A stretch of 36,685 nt of DNA from positions 1-36,685 of the forward strand of contig JAOZVK010000005.1 in NCBI GenBank assembly GCA_029938185.1, written 5' to 3'. Numbering within the stretch: the stretch's first letter is position 1; the number at the start of each line of letters is the position of its first letter. The DNA comes from Bacteroidales bacterium (GTDB lineage Bacteria > Bacteroidota > Bacteroidia > Bacteroidales > JAOZVK01). This document shows positions 20,527-28,872 of the stretch, piece after piece. A program made the position numbers and the translations under genes. The notes under the pieces were generated by a model. It saw nothing but the letters and a program-made list of their open reading frames with translations, did no database searches and was not told where the DNA came from.

Positions 20527-20619
20527 GAAATTTATTGAGGGTATTCCTAAAAACCTTGATTTCTACGTTGTTTTGAAATAAAATTTTGGGGCACTGTCCG
20601 TATTTATAACTTATATATT

Positions 20620-20742
20620 TAGTAAAAAGCTTTATTAAGAAACATTTTTTAGAGTTTTATTATCATGTGAAAATATTTTACAAAATTACATTAATAATAT
20701 TAATGTTACAAAAATTTAATAGTATTAAATTGGTTTGAAGAA
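20620..20742. repeat. ~122-bp direct repeat flanking the nuclease/TOPRIM module, copy 1
   Basis: TAGTAAAAAGCTTTATTAAGAAACATTTTTTAGAGTTTTATTATCATGTGAAAAT… near-identical to 22275-22396. Confidence 0.85.
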
Positions 20743-20751
20743 CTTAGCTCA

Positions 20752-21288
20752 CTACAAAATACTCGATTTTTGCAAGTACTCTTCAATTGTCTTAATTAAT
20801 TCGTCATTATAAAATTCGTTGTTTACATTTTTATTGTCAAAGAAAGATATGAAAGAGTCGTGTTTTTTATTCGATAATTTTTCTAAAGTTTTTTTAGGAG
20901 CAGCTTTTCCAATCTCGATTAAATCATCACTATAATTTTTATTCGTTAGCTCTTTTAAAAATTCTTTATTATTTAGAAATATCACGTCAAATTCAGGTAT
21001 TGCCCATACAATTTTTAATCTTTTATGATACAATTTTGTGTTAATATATGTATTTACAAAATCTTTTTTTTCTGAAATATCTGTTTCCGAAATAGTGTCG
21101 GAGTCTAATATTAACAATATATGTTTATTTTTAGTAGATAAATATGTTTTAACTTTTGATAGTGCAGATGAGAAACCATTTGCAGCAATTATTTCAAAAT
21201 CTGATTTATAGGATTTTGCTCTTAGAAGCTTTTCTAAAACTTCAGCATCAAATTTTCCTTCTGTTATTATTGTTATATTATTTTTCAT
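20752..21288 (-). CDS. Solitary TOPRIM-domain protein (OLD/DUF4435-like by motif)
   Basis: ITEGKFDAEVLEKLL (E-G-x-x-D), LLILDSDTIS (DxD), WAIPEFDVIFL. Confidence 0.65.
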   Translation of the reverse strand: MKNNITIITEGKFDAEVLEKLLRAKSYKSDFEIIAANGFSSALSKVKTYLSTKNKHILLILDSDTISETDISEKKDFVNTYINTKLYHKRLKIVWAIPEFDVIFLNNKEFLKELTNKNYSDDLIEIGKAAPKKTLEKLSNKKHDSFISFFDNKNVNNEFYNDELIKTIEEYLQKSSIL

Positions 21289-21300
21289 TTGAATATTTTT

Positions 21301-21849
21301 TTAAATTGTAATGTCATAATTTGGATTCCCTTCTTCGATGGCATTCCTATATTTTTTTAAAAGTCCTTGTTTAAAGGTGGACTTGCCTTTTATACAATAT
21401 TCAATATGGTCACATTCCCAAAGAAGAATTGTCTGAGGAGCAATGAATTGTGTTAATATTAAAGCTGGCATGGTAAAGCCCATCGTGCTGAATATAGCGC
21501 CTATTGCATTAGAAGGTCTCCTCAATAGTTGATTTCTTAATTTAGCAATTGGTTCAATATTGAGATTCCTTGAGTAATCCTTAAACTCTGTTACAATGGA
21601 TAGGTTTATGTCTTGAAAATGAATAACTCCATCAATTTGTTCCGCATTACTTTGTCCTAAAAGGTCAACCGAATAAGGATAACGTATTATTGCACCTTCA
21701 ATTTCGAAAAGACGTAATATTAAAAATTCAAATGCTTTACCACTATCCCAAGTTGGTGTATTTTTTGATTTAATGTCAGTCCACAGGCTAAGTAAATCTG
21801 TTCTTGAAAAAGACTGAATTCGAGTCATATAATCTTGTGTAGTTGGCAT
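21301..21849 (-). CDS. PD-(D/E)XK (Mrr-like) restriction-endonuclease-fold protein
   Basis: GKAFEFLILRLFEIEGAIIRYPYSVD…EQIDGVIHFQDINLSIVTEFKDYS (D…ExK)…AIFSTMGFT. Confidence 0.68.
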   Translation of the reverse strand: MPTTQDYMTRIQSFSRTDLLSLWTDIKSKNTPTWDSGKAFEFLILRLFEIEGAIIRYPYSVDLLGQSNAEQIDGVIHFQDINLSIVTEFKDYSRNLNIEPIAKLRNQLLRRPSNAIGAIFSTMGFTMPALILTQFIAPQTILLWECDHIEYCIKGKSTFKQGLLKKYRNAIEEGNPNYDITI

Positions 21850-21889
21850 GATTTAATCATCTTTTTTATTAGTGAATATAATACTTTTA

Positions 21890-22150
21890 TTATTTCCAAT
21901 GATACTGACATTTTTCTTTTTTTACCAATTCTAAAATCATATTCAACGTATTCATAAATTGATTGATTTCATTAGGTCAAATAATATTCCTGAGTGTTAA
22001 ACTTGATTAAATCGCTAAGGTATCTTGAAGCATCTTCTTTATCAACTATAAAAGAATGGTATTTATATTCATAAACGAAATTTCTTTCTATTTAATCTAT
22101 ACTTTTAGGAAGTTTTTTATTACCAGATAGTAAACGATTTGCATAAGTAA
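21890..22150 (-). pseudogene. Decayed gene upstream of the nuclease (DLTYANRLLSGNKKLPKSID*IERNFVYEYKYHSFIVDKEDASRYLSDLIKFNTQEYYLT/fs/NEINQFMNTLNMILELVKKEKCQYHWK*)
   Basis: Hand translation; one in-frame stop and one apparent frameshift; 5' end cut by a family A repeat. Confidence 0.5.
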
Positions 22151-22181
22151 GGTCTTCGACCTATTTAATGTTGCTTTCGCA
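22148..22181. repeat. Family A repeat terminus interrupting the decayed gene
   Basis: TAAGGTCTTCGACCTATTTAATGTTGCTTTCGCA. Confidence 0.7.
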
Positions 22182-22274
22182 AGATATATAATAAACGGTA
22201 TTTCAAAAAGTAAGCTCTATACTAAATAGGTAAAAATTTTTGTATGGATGCTTAGGTCATCGTATAAAACCGAC

Positions 22275-22396
22275 TAGTAAAAAGCTTTATTAAGAAACAT
22301 TTTTTGAGTTTTATAATCAAGTGAAAACATCTTACAAAATTACATTAATATTATTAATGTTACAAAAATTTAATAGTATTAAATTAGTTTGAAGAA
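22275..22396. repeat. ~122-bp direct repeat flanking the nuclease/TOPRIM module, copy 2
   Basis: TAGTAAAAAGCTTTATTAAGAAACATTTTTTGAGTTTTATAATCAAGTGAAAACAT…. Confidence 0.85.
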
Positions 22397-22749
22397 TAAT
22401 AGCTTATTGTTTGCCTCCATAAAACACTCGAAAAAAACCGATTATTTATGTGTAAAGCAACATAAAAAAGGCTTGAAGAGACAAAAAAAATACAATTTTA
22501 GTTTATTTATATTAAAAACCATAATAAGCTAACAATGTGCATATTGGTATTTAGTGTTAAATTAGAAATCAACTTTTTTTAATACTTTTTACAAAAATTT
22601 ATAATAGAAATAGAAAAAATTATTTATAGTTTTACGCTGTTATTAATATCTTAAAAGGTTCAATTATTAAATCATACAATGGTACAATGTTTTGATTAAC
22701 AACTGATAATAGTTTTATAAAAATCAAATTTTAACCAAATTCAGTATAT

Positions 22750-22911
22750 AAGATACTTAGAACTATTTAATGTTGCTTACACATAATATATAACTAACTG
22801 TATTTCATGTAATAAATTTTTCTAATAGGTGTTTATTACAATAGTTTTTTACATTAGTGAGTTTAATTACTTAGGCGTAAGCAACAATAAAAAGGCTCAT
22901 AGAGCCATGAT
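22750..22911. repeat. Degenerate full family A element
   Basis: ACTATTTAATGTTGCTTACACAT … GGCGTAAGCAACAATAAAAAGGCTCATAGAGCC. Confidence 0.5.
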
Positions 22912-22937
22912 TTGCTCATTATATTTAACTAATTATT

Positions 22938-25900
22938 ATGCAAAATACCGAAAAAAATCATACAAAAAAATATAAAGTTGGAATAGATGTAGGTTCTACG
23001 ACAGCAAAAATAGCTATACTTGACAATAATAACAATTTAATTCATTATGAATATGTAAGGCATAATACAAAAATTCATGAAACGGTTAATCTTCTAATAA
23101 AAAATTCGTTAACCAAGATAGGCAATTCGAAAATTAAAATTACAATTACAGGTTCGGCAGGTATTGGTATTTCAGAAAAAACAGGAATGCCATTTATTCA
23201 AGAGGTAGTTGCATCAACAGAAGTTGTAAAAAAGAGATATTCGCAGGTGAAAACCTTAATTGATATAGGTGGTGAAGATTCAAAAATGATTCTTTTTTAT
23301 GAAAAAAAATCGCCTGATATAAGAATGAATGGAAGTTGTGCTGGTGGAACAGGTGCTTTTATCGACCAAATAGCATCATTAATGAATATACCCATTATTG
23401 AATTTAATGAACTTGCAAAAAACTATTCTCAGATATATCCAATTGCTTCAAGATGTGGTGTTTTTGCTAAAACCGATGTACAAAACCTTTTGAGTAGAAA
23501 AATAAAAAAAGAAGATATAGCTGCATCTGTTTTTCATGCAGTTGCAATACAGACTATCAATACTCTTGCTCGTGGTTTTGATATTGTACCAAAGGTAATG
23601 TTTACTGGTGGACCTTTTGCTTTTTTATCAGAACTAAGTACAACTTTTATAAGAGATTTAAAATTAGATATTAGCGATATTGTTATTCCCGAAAATCCTG
23701 CACTTCTTCCAGCTATTGGTGCTGCTTTGTCCGACAATAAATTTGATTACACAAGCTTACAAGAGCAGTATAATAATATTGAAAAAGCAAGTAATATTGT
23801 TATAAAACCCAAAAATAGACTAAAACCACTTTTTAAAAGTAAGGCAGATTTTGAAAATTGGAATAATGAAAAAATTAGAACTAAAGTTCCCAAAGTACAT
23901 ATAAAAGATTATAAATCGCAGGATTGTTATATTGGAATAGATTCGGGTTCAACTACAACAAAAATATCAGTTATAGGGACAAATAAAGAATTATTATATA
24001 ATTATTATACTAATAGTAAGGGAAATCCAATTGATTCGGTAAAAAAAGGCTTGTTTGAATTTAGTGAAATACTAAAAAAGTATAATAAAAAAATAGATGT
24101 AAAATATACAGCAGTTACAGGTTATGGCGAAGATTTAATAAAAACTGCTTTAGGAATAGACCTTGGTATTGTCGAAACGATAGCACATTTTATGGCAGCC
24201 AAACATTTTAACAAAGATGTTAGCTTTATTATGGATATTGGTGGGCAGGATATGAAAGCAATATTTGTTGAAAACGGAGTAGTAAACCGAATAGATTTGA
24301 ATGAAGCATGTTCGTCTGGTTGTGGCTCATTTGTTGAAACATTCAGTAATTCGCTTGGGCATAAAATTGGTGATTTTGCTAATTTGGCTTGTCAAGCTCA
24401 GGCTCCTGCCGATTTGGGTACAAGATGCACAGTATTTATGAATTCTAAAGTAAAACAATCATTACGCGAAAATGCTAAAACAGAAGATATTGCAGCTGGT
24501 TTATCTATTTCTGTAATTAAAAATGCTTTGTTCAAGGTATTGAAATTAAGAGATATAACTGATCTTGGCGATAATATTGTAGTACAAGGTGGTACATTTA
24601 GAAACCCATCAATACTTAAAGCTTTAGAAAACCTAACAGAAAAAAAAGTTATTTGTACTGATATTCCAGAACAAATGGGTGCATATGGTGCAGCTTTAGC
24701 AGCTATTGATGAGTATTCAAAAAATAAGTTGGAGACTAAATTTGTAGAAATAGATAAATTAGATGATATAGATAAGTACAAATCAAAGCATCTTGTATGT
24801 AAGGCATGCGAAAATCGTTGTGCTGTAACTCAATTTAAGTTCAACAATAATAATACTTATTATTCAGGAAATAAATGCGAAAAAGTATTTTACAATAAAG
24901 GATTTAAAGCTGAAAAAGGACAAAATTTGTATGATTATAAATACAAGTTATTATTTAATCGTGATGTACAAAAGAATGAAAATACAAAAATAACTATCGG
25001 AATACCCAGAGTTTTAAACTTTTATGAAAATTATCCTTTTTGGAATAAACTACTAACCGAGAGTGGATTTAAAATTGAATTATCCTCAACATCAACAATG
25101 AAGTTATATGAAATAGGCTTAGGTACAGTAATGTCCGATAGTATTTGCTTTCCTGCAAAATTGGTACATGGTCATATAAGCGATTTGATAAACAAAAAAG
25201 TTGATAGAATTTTTTATCCAAATGTTATATTTCAGGCAAATGAATTTAACGAAGCCGAAAATCATTTCAATTGTCCGATTGTTAGTGGATATTCTGATGT
25301 TGTTAAAAGTGCAATAAACCCACAAAAAAAATATAATATTCCTGTTGATTCTCCAATTATAAGTTTTAAAGATGTAAATATGCTGAAAAAAGCATGTTAT
25401 AATTATCTAAAAAGCTTAGGAGTCAAAAAATCTGTTTTTAATAAAGCATTCGCATTGAGTTTAGATGCTCAGAAAAAGTTTAAAAATGATATGAATCAAA
25501 AAACCAAGCAGGTAATTAATAGTGCTAAAAAAAATAATGAACTATTGATTGTTTTGGCTGGTCGTCCATATCATGCAGACCCTTTGATAAATCAAAAAAC
25601 ACCCGATATTTTATCCGATTTGGGTGCGCATGTTATTCCTGATGATTCGGTACCAAGATTTGAAGAAAATGGACTTAATGATTTACAAATAATAACACAA
25701 TGGTCATATCCAAACCGAATATATAATGCAGCGCAATGGACTGCAAGTATGCCCAATAATGTTCAATTTGTTCAGTTTAACTCATTTGGTTGTGGACCCG
25801 ATGCAATAACTATTGATGAGAGTGTTGAAATATTGAAAGCAAAAGGAAAAAATCATACTTTAATAAGAATTGATGAAATAACAAGCACTGGTTCTGTGCG

Positions 25901-27236
25901 ATTGAGATTGCGCTCAATGCTCGAATCTTTACGAATTAGAGGAAACTCTTATAAACTAAAAAGTAATGCAAGAATTACTACAAGAAATTTTGAAAAAGAG
26001 GACAAACAAAAAACAATTATTGCGCCCTATTTTGCCGAAATTTATTCAGATTTGTTTCCAAGTATTTTTAAAGTAGCAGGTTACAAATATATAAATTTAC
26101 CAAAACCCGATAAAGAATCGGTACAGTATGGATTGAGGTATGCAAATAATGAAATATGTTATCCAGCTACAATTATTATTGGTGATATTATAAAAGCTTT
26201 AAAATCTGACAATTATAATTTAAACGATATAGCAGTTGGTATTTCTCAAACAGGTGGACAGTGTAGAGCATCAACTTATCTTTCGTTAATAAAAAAAGGA
26301 ATGATTGCTTCTGGTTTTAAGGATATTCCCATAGTTGCAGTTGGTACGGCAGGAAAAACAATTAACCCTCAGCCTGGTTTTGATATTGATTGGAACGATA
26401 TACTCCCCATAACATTTATGGCAATGTTGTATGGCGATTCTATTGCAAAAATGTATTATTCGATGGTAGTACGCGAAAAAAACAAAGGAGAAAGTAAAAA
26501 ACTACTTGATAAATACATTAATGAAGTAAAATATTATATCGAAAATAAAGATATTAAAGGCGTTTATAATTTGCTTGAAAAAGCTGTTATTGAGTTTAAT
26601 AGAATTGTAATTTATGACAAACATTATCCTAAAATTGGTATAGTGGGGGAAATTTTTGTTAAATATAATTCTTTTGGTAATCAATATATAGTAGAATGGT
26701 TAATTGAGCAGGGTGTAGAAGTTGTTGTACCGCCAATATTGGATTTCTTTATGCAAGAATTTGTAAATGTGGGTGTTAATAGAAAATTAAATTTAGCTAA
26801 AAACTCAACCGTAACAAAATTGTTTTTATGGTATCTTGAAAAGAAAGCTAACAGACATATAAATTCAGCCGAAAAAATATTAAAAAAATTCAAATTCTAT
26901 AATCCTCATCATAAAATCAGATATTTAGCCAAAAAAGCTGAGGAAATATTAAGTCTATCAAATCAATTTGGCGAAGGCTGGCTTATTCCTGCCGAAATAT
27001 CTATGTTTGCCGAAGAGGGAGTAAATAATGTTATTAGTGTTCAACCATTTGGCTGTATTGCAAATCATGTTATATCAAAAGGTATTGAAAAAAAAATTAA
27101 GGATTTATTCCCAAATATGAATCTTTTATTTCTTGATTTTGATGATGGTGCCAGTGAAGTTAATATTCTTAATAGACTGCATTTTATGCTTAAAAATGTG
27201 CAAGAAGAAGTTTTAAAGTCTTCGACCTATTTGTAG
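22938..27236 (+). CDS. Acyl-CoA dehydratase activase-related fusion protein (two BadF/BadG/BcrA/BcrD ATPase modules + DUF2229/HgdB-like region)
   Basis: GIDVGSTTAKIAILD and GIDSGSTTTKISVIG ASKHA motifs; NGSCAGGTGAFIDQ, EACSSGCGSFVETF; GIPRVLNFYENYPFW. Confidence 0.9.
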   Translation: MQNTEKNHTKKYKVGIDVGSTTAKIAILDNNNNLIHYEYVRHNTKIHETVNLLIKNSLTKIGNSKIKITITGSAGIGISEKTGMPFIQEVVASTEVVKKRYSQVKTLIDIGGEDSKMILFYEKKSPDIRMNGSCAGGTGAFIDQIASLMNIPIIEFNELAKNYSQIYPIASRCGVFAKTDVQNLLSRKIKKEDIAASVFHAVAIQTINTLARGFDIVPKVMFTGGPFAFLSELSTTFIRDLKLDISDIVIPENPALLPAIGAALSDNKFDYTSLQEQYNNIEKASNIVIKPKNRLKPLFKSKADFENWNNEKIRTKVPKVHIKDYKSQDCYIGIDSGSTTTKISVIGTNKELLYNYYTNSKGNPIDSVKKGLFEFSEILKKYNKKIDVKYTAVTGYGEDLIKTALGIDLGIVETIAHFMAAKHFNKDVSFIMDIGGQDMKAIFVENGVVNRIDLNEACSSGCGSFVETFSNSLGHKIGDFANLACQAQAPADLGTRCTVFMNSKVKQSLRENAKTEDIAAGLSISVIKNALFKVLKLRDITDLGDNIVVQGGTFRNPSILKALENLTEKKVICTDIPEQMGAYGAALAAIDEYSKNKLETKFVEIDKLDDIDKYKSKHLVCKACENRCAVTQFKFNNNNTYYSGNKCEKVFYNKGFKAEKGQNLYDYKYKLLFNRDVQKNENTKITIGIPRVLNFYENYPFWNKLLTESGFKIELSSTSTMKLYEIGLGTVMSDSICFPAKLVHGHISDLINKKVDRIFYPNVIFQANEFNEAENHFNCPIVSGYSDVVKSAINPQKKYNIPVDSPIISFKDVNMLKKACYNYLKSLGVKKSVFNKAFALSLDAQKKFKNDMNQKTKQVINSAKKNNELLIVLAGRPYHADPLINQKTPDILSDLGAHVIPDDSVPRFEENGLNDLQIITQWSYPNRIYNAAQWTASMPNNVQFVQFNSFGCGPDAITIDESVEILKAKGKNHTLIRIDEITSTGSVRLRLRSMLESLRIRGNSYKLKSNARITTRNFEKEDKQKTIIAPYFAEIYSDLFPSIFKVAGYKYINLPKPDKESVQYGLRYANNEICYPATIIIGDIIKALKSDNYNLNDIAVGISQTGGQCRASTYLSLIKKGMIASGFKDIPIVAVGTAGKTINPQPGFDIDWNDILPITFMAMLYGDSIAKMYYSMVVREKNKGESKKLLDKYINEVKYYIENKDIKGVYNLLEKAVIEFNRIVIYDKHYPKIGIVGEIFVKYNSFGNQYIVEWLIEQGVEVVVPPILDFFMQEFVNVGVNRKLNLAKNSTVTKLFLWYLEKKANRHINSAEKILKKFKFYNPHHKIRYLAKKAEEILSLSNQFGEGWLIPAEISMFAEEGVNNVISVQPFGCIANHVISKGIEKKIKDLFPNMNLLFLDFDDGASEVNILNRLHFMLKNVQEEVLKSSTYL

Positions 27237-27317
27237 TTGCTTATGCATTAGTCAAAAGATGACTTAATCAGAAAGTTATGAATAAGTAAATGTCGAAAAA
27301 CTTTTGTAACAGTACTT
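27215..27317. mobile_element. Family A element, left part; contains the stop codon of the activase gene
   Basis: TAAAGTCTTCGACCTATTTGTAGTTGCTTATGCATTAGTC…ATGTCGAAAAACTTTTGTAACAGTACTT; continues at ~27475-27506 after the nested insertion. Confidence 0.72.
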
Positions 27318-27474
27318 TGGAATAGGTATTAAATAAATGTCCGTTTTGATAGATTAGTTTGTTATTTTACAACTTACAAAAAGTCGCAAATAGTGAACTA
27401 TTTAAGACTTTTTTTAAGGTAGTAAAATGACAAAATAATGACACAAAATAGGGCAGTTATTTGATACCTGTTCC
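27318..27474. mobile_element. ~157-bp long palindromic element nested in the family A copy
   Basis: GGAATAGGTATTAAATAAATG…CAGTTATTTGATACCTGTTCC terminal inverted repeats; inner stem AAAAAGTCgcAAATAGTgaACTATTTaaGACTTTTT. Confidence 0.7.
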
Positions 27475-27533
27475 TTAGTTCGTCCTATCGGACTTTGATT
27501 ACACAGATAAAATATTATTATTATAATAAAAAC

Positions 27534-28607
27534 ATGAAAATTTATATAAATTTATTTTTACTATTAACAATATTAATATTTAGTAATATAAATACAAATG
27601 CCCAAATTGTAAGCTACAGTAATGAATATCTGAAAATTGGAGTTGGGGCAAAACAAATAGGTATGGCTGGCAGCAGTGTTGCATCTACTAACAATTCAGA
27701 GTCAGTATATTGGAATCCGGCAGGATTAAACTATATGAGCAAAAAATATGATGTATCTTTAATGCATTCTGAATATTTTGCTGGTATTGCAAAATATGAT
27801 AATGTAAATTTTGCTTATAAACATACAGATTCAGTTGCATTTGGAATTTCATTTTTAAGATTTGGTGTCGATGATATTCAAAATACTTTAGAACTTATTG
27901 ACGAAAACGGAAATATTGATTATAGTAGAATCAAATCATTTTCGGTTGCTGATTATGCTTTATTATTATCATATTCAAGAAAAACAAAAATAAAAGGATT
28001 GAGTTATGGAATAAATATGAAAATTATTTACAGACATCAAGGAGAATTTGCAAACGCCTATGGTTTTGGTTTAGATTTGGGAGTTTTGTACAGTAAAAAA
28101 AAGTTGAAAATTGCAGCAATGATACGTGATATTAGTACAACTTTCAATGCTTGGGTTTTTAATAAAGAAATTCTAAAAAGTACGTTTAGCATAACTAATA
28201 ATGAACTGCCCAACAATTCTTTAGAAATCACTCTCCCCTCAGTTGTTTTAGGAATAGCATATGATTTTAATATATACAAAAAAATAAGCGTAAATGCAGA
28301 AATTGATGCTGATATAACTTTCGATGGAAGACGAAATGTATTAATAAGCAAAGAACCTGTAAGTTCAAATCTAAGTTTAGGTTTAGAATTTAATTATAAT
28401 AATTTGATATTCGTAAGAACAGGAGTTACAAATTTTCAAAGAATTAGTGATTTTGATAAATCAGAAAAAATAATATTTCAACCAAATATTGGAATAGGTG
28501 TAAAACTATTTAATTTTTCGATAGATTATGCTTTAAGTAACTTAGGAAAACAATCAACAGTTTTTTATTCAAATATTTTTTCCATCAGATATAGTTTTGA
28601 TATATAA
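27534..28607 (+). CDS. PorV/PorQ family outer-membrane protein
   Basis: Signal peptide from ATG 27534 (MKIYINLFLLLTILIFS); EYLKIGVGAKQIGMAGSSVASTNNSESVYWNPAGL. The ORF track starts 13 codons earlier at a TTG. Confidence 0.82.
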   Translation: MKIYINLFLLLTILIFSNINTNAQIVSYSNEYLKIGVGAKQIGMAGSSVASTNNSESVYWNPAGLNYMSKKYDVSLMHSEYFAGIAKYDNVNFAYKHTDSVAFGISFLRFGVDDIQNTLELIDENGNIDYSRIKSFSVADYALLLSYSRKTKIKGLSYGINMKIIYRHQGEFANAYGFGLDLGVLYSKKKLKIAAMIRDISTTFNAWVFNKEILKSTFSITNNELPNNSLEITLPSVVLGIAYDFNIYKKISVNAEIDADITFDGRRNVLISKEPVSSNLSLGLEFNYNNLIFVRTGVTNFQRISDFDKSEKIIFQPNIGIGVKLFNFSIDYALSNLGKQSTVFYSNIFSIRYSFDI

Positions 28608-28713
28608 GGAAATTATGAATTATGAATTACGAATTATGAATTGGTTTACACTATATATAAGTATCTTACAAAAAACAAATTGGAAAGTTATTTTTTAACG
28701 ATTTCTTAACATG

Positions 28714-28780
28714 TTTTAAATATCCAGTCAATCGTGTTAATCCTGTCAAATTATTACATTTATAAACTTAATCAATTTAT
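28714..28780. repeat. Family C repeat copy 2
   Basis: CCTGTCAAATTATTACATTTATAAACTTAATCAATTTAT as at 9750-9788. Confidence 0.65.
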
Positions 28781-28872
28781 GACTTGTTTCAGTAGGTCAT
28801 TGTATAAAAAACGACACTTATATTATTTATATTTTACTATTTATTAAGCAAAATCAAAATTATTAATTATCT

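Noticed and set aside
27495-27533. Extended N-terminus of the PorV-like ORF (MITQIKYYYYNKN)
   Set aside because: Starts at TTG inside a repeat remnant; the ATG at 27534 gives a proper signal peptide.
28614-28645. Short tandem AATTATGAATTACG units
   Set aside because: Simple AT-rich repetition common in such genomes; no further structure supported.
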